Notes: generated by a model not told the origin, from the sequence alone. A stretch of 64,000 nucleotides of DNA from Boswellia sacra (GCA_013180625.2 SNVD02004570.1:124001-188000), one strand, 5' to 3'. Shown: positions 32,317 through 43,614, counted from the stretch's first letter. Program-made: numbers and translations.

Positions 32317-34380
32317 ATGAAGCAGAATTCAACCCAGTTCCTCTGCATCTTTGTGTTTCTATGTCTACTACACCCACCATTTAAGCGCCTACATGCATTT
32401 TTTGTCGTTGACGATGGCAAAATGATTTTTTGCAACCGAGAGCCGTTTGGCTGTAATAGTGAAACAAAGAGTTGCCGATCGTTTGTAACCTTTCGATCCA
32501 GAACACCTTACGACTCACCCACCAGTATTGCCCAACTCTTGGGCTCGGAAGCCTCCAGTATAGCCTTTCTCAACAATATCTCGCCCAATAATCAAATAAC
32601 CCCTGAAAAATTTGTAATAGTTCCTATTCCTTGCTCCTGTTATGATAGCTTCTTCCTGCATTACACGCTTTATACCGTCGAAACCTCTAGGGAGACATAT
32701 GCAACAGTAGACTACATTTATCAAGGCCTGACAACCAGCCAGATTCTCCTGGATCAAAACATCAGAACTGACAATAATATATCTGTGGGTACAGTGCTCA
32801 AGGTTCCATTGATATGTGGTTGTCCAAGTGAAAACCAGAGAAGAAAGGGGGCGATCTCCTTGCTATCGTATGAGCCAACAAGTTCTGAGTCGGTTGCATC
32901 AATTGCACATAATTTTGGGGTCGATAAAGAAAGCATTCTGGAGGCAAATCGCGCGCAAAATGGAACAAGCGGCTGTTCAACTTTCTTCGTTCCAATGAAA
33001 AATGATAGTTGTATCATACATCCAGAGAATTCCTTTTGCTATAAGTGTCCCAATGATTTCCCTAGAGATGCAAGGCGACAAGATACAACTTGCAAACCCA
33101 GCAAGAAATTTCAAGTCAAACTCGTTACGCTTTTAGGTAACAAGTCTTTCACTCCAATAATGTCCAAGCACGCTCAATTTTGATGATTACACTGAGAGGT
33201 TTCCTTTCCATCAGTTCAATATTTTTCCTATTTGTTTTCAGGTATTGGAATTGGTTGGGGATTGTTGTGCATATGTGCTTTAGGGTACATGTTATACCGA
33301 TTTTTAACGAAGAGAAGATACGAAATGCGAAAAGGGAAATTCTTTAAGCAAAATGGTGGCTTCCTTCTTCAACAACGATTATCAGCCTGTGGAACTAGCG
33401 AAGGAGCTAGAATATTTACCGCAGAGGAACTTCAAAGTGCAACAGACAACTACAACCAGAGTCGGGTTCTCGGTCAGGGAGGATTTGGCACCGTGTACAA
33501 AGGGATGTTGCCTGATGGTAGCGTTGTTGCGGTCAAGAGATCAAAAGCGATTGATAAAAGCCAGATAAAGCAATTTATCAATGAAATAGTCATTCTATCT
33601 GAAGTCAATCATCGAAACATTGTAAAGCTTCTGGGTTGTTGCTTGGAGACTGAAGTACCAATCCTAGTGTTTGAGTTCATCCCTAATGGAACACTACATC
33701 ACCATATTCATGACTATCAGCAAGAACAAGAATCTTCACTTTCATGGGAGCATCGACTTAGAATCGCATGTGAAGTTGCAGGAGCACTAGCTTATATGCA
33801 TTCTTCAGCCTCAATTCCCATCTTCCATCGAGACATCAAATCTTCCAATATACTCCTTGACGATAAGTACAGTGCAAAAGTTACTGACTTTGGGACTTCA
33901 AGGTTTGTTCCAACTGATAAAACTCACTTAACCACAGCAGTTCAAGGAACCTTGGGATATTTGGATCCCGAGTACTTCCGATTAAGTCAATTCACAGATA
34001 GAAGTGATGTTTATAGTTTTGGGGTTGTTCTTCTAGAGCTCCTAACAGGAGAAACACCATTCTCTTTCGCCAGATCAGTAGAAGGAAGGAATTTAGTTGC
34101 AGTATTCATTGCATTAGAAGAGGAGAACCAACTGCTCGAGATTTTAGATGCTCGAGTTGCAGAAGAGGCTGGGGAGGAAGATATTCAAGCTTTTGCAAAG
34201 ATTGTAATTAGATGTTTGAAGTTGAAAGGGAAAAAGAGGCCTACTATGAAGCAGGTGGCGATAGAGCTTGAAGGGTTGATAAGATCTCAGATTGGCTTAG
34301 AAATCCACCAAGAGCCTGAACAACCATTGACAGACGAGAGATCATACATGTGTTGGGGATGCAATGCAAACTCAGAATAG
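32317..34380 (+). CDS. LysM-WAK chimeric receptor-like kinase (copy 3, open)
   Basis: Two exons, 32317-33136 and 33242-34380, joined in phase 1, give 652 aa. Residues 1-27 are a likely signal peptide. Three LysM repeats follow (about 66-105, 118-165, 186-227) with the CxC spacers C106-S-C108 and C167-G-C169 of LYK proteins, which bind chitin-type oligosaccharides. Then a Cys-rich stretch (FCYKCPND, 240-247, to C259) and one membrane segment (about 274-295). The kinase (about 350-620) has P-loop GQGGFG, K372, HRDIK (469-473) and DFG (489-491). Its sequence ([34 protein letters not shown]) is WAK-type, not LYK-type, and all catalytic residues are there. In LysM2 the usual TCQ is TSQ. The tail ends in residues read from a copia LTR inserted at 34,351; the original ~40 residues resume at 37,329. 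Likely plasma-membrane and signalling-competent; ligand unknown. Confidence 0.88.
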
Positions 34381-34719
34381 AATTTGGGAGAAAATTAACT
34401 TGTATTAACAGAGAAAATCAATATACAAGAATTATACAAAAACTCCCCTAAATTTCCTGGAGCTCTCCTGGCTCTCTCCCTTAATCCTAAACTCTCTGGT
34501 TTAGACTCTGGACTCTCTCTGGAATCTCTCTAATGCATATACAAGGCAGAATTCGTCCCATATTTATAGGGAAATTCTGCATACAAATTCAAATCAAATT
34601 TGGCCACCTACCTTTGACTTTCAATGCATTCACATGAGAGGGATTCTGGAAGCCATGCATGTTATGCATGAGCTCAGTAGAATTCTAGAACTCATGCATG
34701 TCATGCATGAGCTCATCAA
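34351..34719 (-). repeat. Copia LTR (plus-side copy)
   Basis: 369 bp. Holds paired CATGCATG-type motifs near the plus-strand right end (34,656-34,712). An A at 34,379, where the other LTR has T, forms the TAG that now ends the receptor ORF. Confidence 0.92.
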
Positions 34720-34932
34720 TTCTCCCCCTCCATCCCATGTGAAAGGGAGTAACAGCAAAAGTAATTAGACAGCTTCTAATCCAACTATGTCTCTGCATAG
34801 TTCTAGCTTGTCTCTGGCTCCCCCTTCATCAGTAAGCAGTGCATATTTTGATTCCGGATATTTCCTCGACGGAATCCTACCTCGCTCAGATCGTTTTGGC
34901 TGAGGTTCTTCATATCCAAGAGGTACAACAAC

Positions 34933-36272
34933 TTATACAGATGATTGTGGCTCCCCTTGGCTCAACAATCTCTTCGTTTTCCTCCTCTTGATCTGCTTCT
35001 GAGACTTTTTCTGGTTCCTTTGAAGCTCAACCTGGCTCTTTCTATCTATCTTTACATGAGTCCTGTAAAGATTGTCACATAGTTTACCTCGAGCAACCAC
35101 CATGACCCCTTTTAACATCTTCCATGTACCATTAGTGAAGCAGCTCTCATAACCTTGCTGATCAAAGGCTTTTACCGAGAGCAAGTTGAGTCGAAGATTT
35201 GGCACATGACGAACGTCCTTCAAAGTTATTTTGCATCCGACATTCGTTTGGAATTGAACATCACCAATTCCCATGATTTTGGCGGTGCTGTTGTTACCCA
35301 TCTTCACTATCCCAAAGTCTCCTGCTTTGTACGTGGTGAAGATTTCTCTGCAAGGAGTGACGTGGCAGGAAGTTGCTGTGTCAATTACCCATTCTACTCC
35401 TTTGTCTGCTGTGTGGAGGCATGTCTCTTCTGCACAAATGGTCACATCCTCTATAAATGTGACTCGTGGCTCTTCGCTGCTTTGTGCTTGTGAACTCTCC
35501 TGGTTCTGCTTCTGTAGACTGCGACAATTTCTCTTCATATGACCCTCTTTGCCATAGTGATAGCATTTGTATGTGGGTCTCCGCCCATCTGATGACTTGC
35601 CCCTTGATCTGCCTCTGCTTTTGCTTCTACCTCTTCTCCAGTCTTTACCTCGAGACTGTCTTCCCCGATTCTCCATGATGTAGGCTTCATCTTGATTGGT
35701 GCCTGCATCTTTTCTTCTCGCCTCCTCGTTCATCAAGGCATCCTTAACCATTGATAGGGTAAGTTTGCCTCCGGGTGCTGAATTACTGATGGAAACCACT
35801 AACGTCTCCCATGAATCTGGAAGGGAACTGAGAAGTAGAAGTGCTTGTTCTTCGTCTCCAAGCTGTAAATCGACTGCTGTCAACTGGTTCACCAAGTTCT
35901 GGAACTCACTTGTATGTTCTGCTACAGGCGTTCCGCTCCGCAACTTCAAGTTCACAAGCCGTCTCATTAGGATGGCTTTGTTCCGTGCTGACTTGGCTTG
36001 ATACATACTCTCTAATTTTTTCCATAGAGTATATGCATCTGTTTCTTTGGCTACATGGTGAAGACACTATGATCGATCCATTGTCTGATCTGACCGATGC
36101 ACTTTCTATTAATTTTGTTCCACTCTGCCTCCTTTTCTGTCTCAGGTCTCTGCCCTTCAAATTCTATAGGGTCATATAGATCCTTACAACTAAGGAGATC
36201 CTCCATCCTGGGCCTCCATAGGGTGTAATTTGTAGCAGTCAATTTTATCATGGCTCCGGATGATTCTTCCAT
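34933..36272 (-). pseudogene. Copia Gag-protease ORF, frameshifted, lacking pol
   Basis: Starts at 36,272 (MEESSGAMIKLTATNYTLW), a typical copia Gag opening. One base is missing near 36,050 (HSVFTM then stop) and the protein resumes in another frame from about 36,045 (KKLESMYQAKSARNK) to the stop at 34,933. It has the UBN2-type Gag region, an Arg/Ser-rich linker, and a zinc knuckle CYHYGKEGHMKRNC in which the second Cys is Tyr. A protease-like WVIDTATSCHVT replaces the usual D-S/T-G triad. The GAG-pre-integrase block GTWKMLKGVMVVARGK follows, then a Lys-rich end. Cannot support its own transposition. Confidence 0.88.
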
Positions 36273-36532
36273 TTTAGAATAATTAATTCACTAAAATAGA
36301 AATTGAATTTCAAAAATCCGAGCCCACCGTTACGTCCGGAACGGTCAAATTAGGTGGAATAGCCTCTTCCGGGGCTCAAAAATTCTTTTTGTGCAATAAA
36401 TACGAAGCTTGGAAATTCTAGGGGCTAAACGGGAATTTTTTTAAGGACTGAAATGAAAATTTCAGAAACTAAGGGACCAGAATGTAATTACCCGTAAATA
36501 CAGGGGTCAATTTGAAATTTTTGAAAGATGTG

Positions 36533-36672
36533 CTGACGTGGCAATGTGGGGACCACTGTGCGACGTGGCGGTGACGTGGCGTGATGACGTGTCCAGATGA
36601 CGTGGCGTGCTGACGTGGCGATCTGTCGACGTGGCCTGCTGACGTGGCTGATGACGCGGCGCTGACGTGGTC
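36533..36672 (-). promoter_or_regulatory. Array of TGACGTGGC (bZIP-type) motifs in the copia leader
   Basis: About ten GACGTGG-like sites in 140 bp; eight carry the exact GACGTGG core, two are variants (GACGTGT, GACGCGG). On the element's strand they read CCACGTC. They lie between the right LTR and the gag start. CACGTC/TGACG cores are bound by plant bZIP factors (TGA, HY5 and ABF types). Confidence 0.6.
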
Positions 36673-36955
36673 GTCTTCTTCCTTGAGACGCGCGTGCAGC
36701 GCGTGGAGCGAGTGACGCCCACTCGCAGACCAGGTCGAAGGCGCGTGCGGCGCGTGCGGCGTCTCTGGTGGTCGGTTCGGTCGCCGAAAAATTGCAGAAT
36801 GCTCAGCTCGATCTCACGAACACACAGAACACTTCAAATTCGAATTTTGAATACTTTCCGAAAATTCGAAATTTCCAGAAACGGGGACGGATTTTCTCTG
36901 AATTTTTTCTCTCTGTTCTGACGTTCCAGGAGCTCAACGAGGCTCTGATACCACT

Positions 36956-37323
36956 TGTTGGGGATGCAATGCAAACTCAGAATTGAATTTGGGAGAAAAT
37001 TAACTTGTATTAACAGAGAAAATCAATATACAAGAATTATACAAAAACTCCCCTAAATTTCCTGGAGCTCTCCTGGCTCTCTCCCTTAATCCTAAACTCT
37101 CTGGTTTAGACTCTGGACTCTCTCTGGAATCTCTCTAATGCCTATACAAGGCAGAATTCGTCCCATATTTATAGGGAAATTCTGCATACAAATTCAAATC
37201 AAATTTGGCCACCTTCCTTTGACTTTCAATGCATTCACATGGGAGGGATTCTGGAAGCCATGCATGTCATGCATGAGCTCATCAGAATTCTAGAACTCAT
37301 GCATGTCATGCATGAGCTCATCA
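36956..37323 (-). repeat. Copia LTR (minus-strand 5' copy)
   Basis: 368 bp, nearly identical to the copy at 34,351. Being 5' on the minus strand, it would carry the element's promoter. Followed directly by the ACATG duplication and the displaced end of the receptor gene. Confidence 0.92.
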
Positions 37324-37451
37324 ACATGGACACTGATGAGGAAACTGGAGGAGATGGATCAACAGAAGACAGCTTGGAATTTTCCCAAGAAGTGGAGTAT
37401 TTCTCAAGGAATTATCCCAAATTGGAATTAACAGAAGACTACAATCATTAA
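37324..37451 (+). pseudogene. Displaced C-terminal coding end of receptor copy 3
   Basis: After the second ACATG the frame DTDEETGGDGSTEDSLEF continues to a TAA at 37,449-37,451. It lines up with the tails of copies 1 and 5 (TAAETEQELMSDSLEF, TTEETRGQGSKADGTAF). It is cut off from the kinase by the copia element. Confidence 0.85.
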
Positions 37452-37809
37452 TTTCCTCATTTGTCAACGTTTGCCAAGAAAAAGAAAAAAAATGTAATTG
37501 CGTGACATTACTATCCTGAAAATTTATAAAGATGAATAATTTCAAGATAATTTACTTGTTTCTTGGATATTTAAAATTATATTTATGGCTATATGACAAG
37601 TATTATTCACACCACATTTTTTATTTCCATATTGCATAGCATTGGACAGAAAATCTAGTTTCTTCTAATACTGGGGCGAGGTAACATTTAATTTTTCCCA
37701 ATTTAGGGGAATAGTACTGGCTTCTAATGAGTAGAAGTTTTTTTGGTATGACCGTTGACGTGCAATAAGGGAAAAGAACACTAAAATGTTTCTGCATTTC
37801 ATTCTAGTC

Positions 37810-38110
37810 AATGTGGCCGGCTTGCATAACCTCTTTAAAACTCCATGATCGTCTGTCCTCTCACGACCAGCAAACTTGATTCTAATAAAGAGGGTTGGAA
37901 AATTATTCGGCTGATGAAGAGAGTCAAATAAATAGGTTAAAGGGAATTTCAATAACAGCATCAAAGCAATTTTTATTGCATTATATAAATGCAACAACAG
38001 ATTTCTCTATTTTCAAGATTAATACAACAAAAATTTCTTTAACATGTACTTCCAGTTTTAGAGCATACGATCACATAATTTTGAATTTTATAAAAAAACT
38101 TAATTTTGGT
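37810..38110 (+). repeat. Duplicated upstream flank (partner at 31,500-31,800)
   Basis: Contains CCTCTTTAAAACTCCATGAT and AAATTATTCGGCTGAT in the same order as the partner. Marks the left part of the next receptor duplication unit. The stretch 37,452-37,809 shows nothing recognisable. Confidence 0.85.
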
Positions 38111-38838
38111 TTCTATAAATGTTACAGCAAATTAATCTCATTTTGATACACAGATTAATTTTTTGAGCAATCTTTCTAAACATGTGTTCTTTTGGACAAA
38201 TGACTTGAAGTAGTTTGTCGAAGCCTATAGAAAAATTAGAAGTCAAAAGTCCAACTTATACAACTGCTCTTCAAGAAATTTCAAGGATTTTTATATTACT
38301 GTCCTAAATATTAACCTTGAAATTAAATCTGACTTGTAGGAAGTAAAGACAATGAAAAAGAAACTAAGGATTTTTGGTGATTAATTGTTGGTTCTTCAAT
38401 TTCTTTGACAGATCTTCTGGTCATCAAATCTACAAAGAAAATGAGAGAGAGAAAGATTTGGGATCTCTTACAAAACTTGGGGGAGAAAAACCCCCAGGTT
38501 GATTTTTTATATGTATTGTTTTTCGGTTTTGTCGACTGTGGTGGTGGTGTGTGCAGTGGCCGTGTGGTGTTAGTGTTTTCTAGGATTTGGATGCTGTTAG
38601 GATTTGCATGTTGCTGCTACGGTGGGCTAGATATGGTGGTATGCAATGAAGGAGAGAAGGGGAGATGGAGAGGAGGAGAGTAACTCTACTTAAAAGGATC
38701 GAGATGATATAAATATCAAATTTATGGGCGATATTATTTAAAATCTTAAAAATAGTTATGATAATACTAAAAAATTAATTGGGCGCTCGACCTAAAAAAA
38801 AAAAAAAAAAAGGTAACAGCGACCTACTAGACCAAAAA

Positions 38839-38989
38839 AGTCAACTTAAAATGTCCAGATTATTCTGTCTGGTCAAGGTGGGAGGCTCGCTTAACGTGTT
38901 ACAATTGCTGTCATGCACGTTCTCTGAGATAAAGCTAACAGAATAATAATGCAACATCTGATGCACCATTTCTGCGTAGTCATAGTCAA
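38839..38989 (-). promoter_or_regulatory. Three reverse W-box cores upstream of receptor copy 4
   Basis: AGTCAA (38,839-38,844), GGTCAA (38,871-38,876) and AGTCAA (38,984-38,989) are TTGACT/TTGACC on the other strand, 310-470 bp before the ATG. Related flanks recur at about 47.2 and 59.5 kb. A poly-A run lies at about 38,795-38,812. Confidence 0.35.
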
Positions 38990-39304
38990 TTACGCATGTG
39001 ACACCCACATATTCGTTTGGAAAAAGAGAACAAACTCCGGTAGTTACCATCAAATTTCCTGAATTTGGATCGTTTTCAAAAGAACGGACTTTTCTAGCCA
39101 GCCTTGGTTGCTCATCCATAACGGCATTAGTGGAAATTTGTAATATTCAAACTTACTCAAAACACTTTCTGAAGCAAAGTAAATATATAAGATGACATAT
39201 CAGCCCATTTGAGTGGCATTTGGTTCAAACGTTCAATCATCATAGTGATACAAATAACAAGAAAACCAAGCCAATTATCGTCAAGAAACTAACTCAAATC
39301 ATCT

Positions 39305-41621
39305 ATGAGACTCTTTTCAGTCTGCTTCATCTCAATCTTCTTCATCTGTCTGTGTCAACTCGATCAGCCATCAATCTGCCAACAAACATACCTAGATAAC
39401 CAACCGCTAGATTACTCCAACGAGCCCTCTATAACAAAAGGATATCTCTGCTATGGTTCTGGTCCTCAAACGTTATGCCAGTCCTATGCAGCCTTCCGGT
39501 CGAAACCACCTTATTACTCCCCCACCAGTATTGCCTATCTTCTTGGCTCAGATGCCTCAAGTATAGCCTTGATCAACAACATCCCGCCCAGTGACAAGAT
39601 CCCATCTGAAAATTTAGTAATAGTTCCAATTTCTTGTTCTTGCAATGGTACTATCTACCAACATATCGCGCCTTACACCATTAAGGCAGGTGATACCTAT
39701 TTTACCATTGCCAACAACACTTACCAAGGCCTGACAACTTGCCAGGCTATCTCTGGTCAAAACAAAAATATTATAAATCCGGATATGATTCAAATGGGTT
39801 CAGTGCTGACCGTTCCAGTAAGGTGTGCCTGTCCAAGTTGGACCCAGATAGGAAACGGTGTGAGCTCTTTGCTAACTTATATGGTAACGTGGGGTGATTC
39901 TTTTACATCAATAGCAAATGATTTCGGGGTCGATGAAACAAGCATCTTGGATGCCAACATGCTTCCGCAAGATAGCATTATATACGCCTTTACACCTCTT
40001 TTGATTCCTCTGAAAAGCGAGAGCTGCCGTAGAAATCCAGAGAAGTTCTTTTGCAATTGTCAAATTAATGGCTCAAATCCGAACAGTAACCTTTGCAAAG
40101 CTGATGGCAAAAGTTTTCGGGTCAAACTGGTTACTATTTTAGGTAAGTATTATCTCTCTTCTCATTCTTTTTTATTCATCTTAATTGGGAGGGGGTATGT
40201 CTTGGGATATCAGTTGTATAGTTGTGTTTTATTCATAATTGTATAAATTTTCAGTTTCCTATAAAATAAAATATAAAAAAAAAACTGCATAGAAGGATAT
40301 TAATCGACGTATAGAAGCATTTGCTCAATTTATGCGCCTATGAGTCACGTTAACAGAACGTGGAAAATTTCCGTCCAACTTTATAATATGACACATTATA
40401 TGATCCTTTATGTATTTGTTTCAGGTACTAGCATTGGTTTGGGAATTGTGTGTCTATGTCTTTCAGGACACATGTTATTACGATTTATAACGAACAAACG
40501 AAGAAAAATGCTGAAAGAAAAATTTTTTAAGCAAAACGGTGGCTTGTTGCTGCAACAAGAACTATCATCCCATTTAACTGTTGAAAAAACAAAAATTTTT
40601 ACAGCAGAAGAGCTTCAAAGTGCAACAGACAATTACAACCAGAGTCGCTTCCTCGGGCAGGGAGGATTTCGTACTGTGTACAAAGGAATGTTACCTGATG
40701 GTAATGTAGTTGCCGTTAAAAGGTCAAAAGCAATTGATAAAAGCCAGATAAAGGGATTTATCAATGAAGTTGTCATTCTATCTCAAATCAATCATTGAAA
40801 CATTGTAAAGCTTTTGGGTTGCTGCTTGGAAACTGAAGTTCCAATCCTAGTGTATGAGTTCATCCCTAATGGTATACTACATCACCATATTCATGATCAT
40901 CAGCAAGAACAAGAATCTTCACTTTCATGGGAGCATCGACTTAGAATCGCATGTGAAGTTGCAGGAGCAATAGGTTATATGCATTCTGCAGCCTCAATCC
41001 CCATTTTTCATCGAGACATCAAATCTTCCAACATACTCCTGGATGATAAGTATAGTGCAAAAGTGTCTGATTTTGGCACATCAAGGTCTATACCGAATGA
41101 TAAAACTCATTTAACCACAGCAGTCCAGGGAACTTTCGGGTACTTAGATCCTGAGTACTTCCAATCAAGTCAATTCACAAAGTGACGTTTACAGCTTCGG
41201 GGTTGTGCTTGTAGAGCTCTTAACTGGTAGAAAACCAATCTCATTTGCAAGAGGAGAAGATCAGATAAACCTGGTCGCTTACTTCATTTCTTTGGCAAGG
41301 GAGAACAAACTGCTTCAGGTATTAGATGATAAAGTAGCTAAAGAAGCAAGTAAAGAAGATATTCAAACTATCGCAGAACTTGCAATGAGATGTTTGAGAT
41401 TGAGTGGGAAAAAGAGGCCCACCATGAAGCAGGTGGCATTGGAGCTTGAAGGGTTAAGATCTCAGAATTGCTTGGAAATCTACCAAGAGCCTGATCAGAT
41501 ATGTAGAGAGGAGATATCATTTGTGGACACTACTGAGGAAACTAGAGGACAAGGATCAAAAGCAGATGGCACGGCCTTTTCCCTACAGATGGAATCTAAT
41601 TCATTCTTGACGTCAGTTTGA
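39305..41621 (+). pseudogene. LysM-WAK receptor (copy 4): intact ectodomain, broken kinase
   Basis: Exon 1 (39305-40142) is fully open: signal peptide 1-26, LysM1 about 70-109, C111-S-C113, LysM2 about 123-171 with TCQ (C146), C174-A-C176, LysM3 about 191-236, then FFCNCQ (248-253) and KSFRVKLVTILG. Exon 2 starts at 40,425 after a 282-bp intron, in phase 1 like copy 3. The membrane segment and P-loop region follow, but the P-loop is GQGGFR (Gly to Arg). The HRN motif becomes H-stop-N at 40,796-40,798. About four bases are missing near 41,180 (FTEKSD expected, FTK-stop found). HRDIK and SDFGTSR are readable downstream. As it stands it could make a membrane LysM protein ending inside the kinase N-lobe. 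Intron retention would give a different hydrophobic tail. It could be a decoy or a plain pseudogene. Confidence 0.85.
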
Positions 41622-41959
41622 TATAGAACATTTTTTCTCCTCCACAATATATATGACTATGTAGTGGAGGTACCTTCATTTAATAGAGAATTTGACACAA
41701 TTTTTTAATTCAAAGTCAATTGGTTATATATTATGTTAATTATAATTGTGTATGAAAGATCATAGGAATAATGATACTTGAAAGTGTTTAGCGATATATG
41801 AAATTGCAGAGGGCCAAAGAGAAGCTGCATTTCTATGAACAAGGAGGTACTTCTTAGTGACCACTTCATGTTTGCACTTCAGAAATTGAAAATCAACCCG
41901 ACACAAAAGAGGAGAGAATATATACACTTGCAATTAGAGGCATCAAACCGGGCCAGAAT
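41622..41959. other. 3' flank of receptor copy 4
   Basis: No gene recognised. Probably holds the former 3' UTR. Confidence 0.5.
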
Positions 41960-42571
41960 TAGAGGTGGAACCAATCCCCATGGGGATGGAGCCCCGCAAT
42001 TCCTCAACCCGTTTGGGCCGGGGATGGGGAGCTAAAAATGGGGAATGAGGTGGGGATGGGGACAAAAATTTTACCTGAAATTAAATGGGGATGGGGATGG
42101 GGATTATGCTCCAAGCCCAGCCTGGCCCGCTCCCCGAAATTAAAATAAAATAAAATATATATTTTTAATAATCTAATACTTAAACCCTTGTTATCTTTCC
42201 TATTATAAAACTTAATGTCTCACCTACTTTAATAAAACTCAAGCCCAACCTAACCCACCTTTGTTTGCCTAAAGATTTATTTTAAGGATGTTGATTGTCT
42301 AAAGATTTATTAATATTTATTTGTAGGTATGTTGCTTAAGGTTTATAGTTGTAATTTAAAATATGTTTTATTTCAAAGTAAAAATTTTTAACAAGTAAAT
42401 GGGGTTGGGGATGGGGATGGGTATGGGGATGCATTTTGGCTTTGGGGATTCCCCATCCCCATCCCCGCTTTAAAAAATTGGGGATTAATAGGGGATGGGG
42501 ATTGATATTTTAATTGGGGATAGGGATGGGGATGGCATCCCCACCCCCATCCCGGCCCGATTCCACCTCTA
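41960..42571. mobile_element. hAT-type non-autonomous element (MITE-like), G-rich ends
   Basis: 612 bp, bounded by inverted TAGAGGTGGAA / TTCCACCTCTA and an exact 8-bp duplication GCCAGAAT (41,952-41,959 and 42,572-42,579), as expected for hAT elements. No transposase. Runs of GGGGATGGGGATGG occur on the plus strand at about 42,013-42,112 and 42,401-42,431, and their complements near the right end, so the element can fold back on itself. Confidence 0.9.
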
Positions 42572-43614
42572 GCCAGAATGACCCATGAAACCCATTGGGT
42601 CAAAGGAACCAAAAGTCCAAAACGAAAAATGTTTGGAAAGTGATTATATTCAACTCTATTTTTTCACTCATTTAGATCCCATTTTTTCTTTTTTATTATT
42701 TGACTATTTACTTTAAAAAAAAATTCTAAAAAGATAAAACTCTTAAAACATACATATTATCTGGCACATATTTTATCTGTATATCGATACAGCACAAATC
42801 ATAATCTTATACATTTGCATACAAACCATTTGCTGTTTGAGCCCTGCAAATCTATTAAGACCAGTTACATTTTCAGTCAGCTAGGTAGGTAGTCCTCCCC
42901 TTCAAAGGCTTTCCAAGCACCAAAACGGCCGAAACTGCAAGTTACATACCCGAATAACATAATGTACCAACAATTACTAAGGCCATAACACAACTTGAAA
43001 ACTAAAAGAGATATTGTTAGCGCTGTAGTTAAAACGGGCAACAATGAAGCAGAAAACTTAGAAATTTACCGGAGACTTTGCATGATTGGCAAGATTATCA
43101 AAGAAATAGGGCACATATATGTTATGCATGCATCAATGCAAAAACAGGTGATCGTTTTATATTCTATCCAGCAACTAAATATGCTCTAGCTAGAGAGTTT
43201 AAATGACAATACGAAACAATTTAAGGGGCTATTATAGATTCTTTCTACTGATGGTTATTTAGTTATCAGGATCTTGCTAGTCAGTTACTGATATAATTGA
43301 GTTTGTTAGTTCTAGTCAGCAGATTAGTTGTGATCAGTTGTTATTCACATGATCTCACTTGAGCTGTATATAAATATGCGTTAGCTTGTCTCATTCTTAT
43401 CAATTTTAGATCACATAAAATTCTCTCTGAGTCTTCTTTTCAACTTAATAAATATGAAATGTCATGATGAATGGCATAACAATTTATAAATTTTCCTCCA
43501 AATTTTTTCTGCAATTCTAGACTTTTATCTGCACTATATACTATATGTTTTTTGTGCTTAAATATGTATAAAATGGTAGTTGTTGAGGCCCAAATTTCGA
43601 CCAACACAGCAAAG

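Larger units (their letters stand above)
34351..37323 (-). mobile_element. Non-autonomous Ty1/copia-type element inserted in the receptor gene
   Basis: 2,973 bp on the minus strand, flanked by the 5-bp duplication ACATG (34,346-34,350 and 37,324-37,328). LTRs lie at 34,351-34,719 and 36,956-37,323. The primer site TGGTATCAGAGCC (minus strand, 36,941-36,953) matches initiator tRNA-Met. A purine-rich tract (plus-strand complement ATTCTCCCCCTCC) adjoins the left LTR. The interior codes only for Gag, a protease-like region and the start of the GAG-pre-integrase domain; integrase and reverse transcriptase are absent. By eye the LTRs differ at about seven positions in ~369, so the insertion looks fairly recent. 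Confidence 0.93.

Noticed and set aside
35155..36179. Plus-strand ORFs of 70-112 aa
   Set aside because: Antisense shadows of the copia gag-protease frame.
38405..38683. 92-codon ORF upstream of receptor copy 4
   Set aside because: Gly/Val/Trp-rich composition without motif, not shared with other receptor flanks, and no supporting context.
42388..42612. ORF rich in Gly, Pro and Trp
   Set aside because: Comes from the GGGGATGGGGAT repeats of the hAT element.
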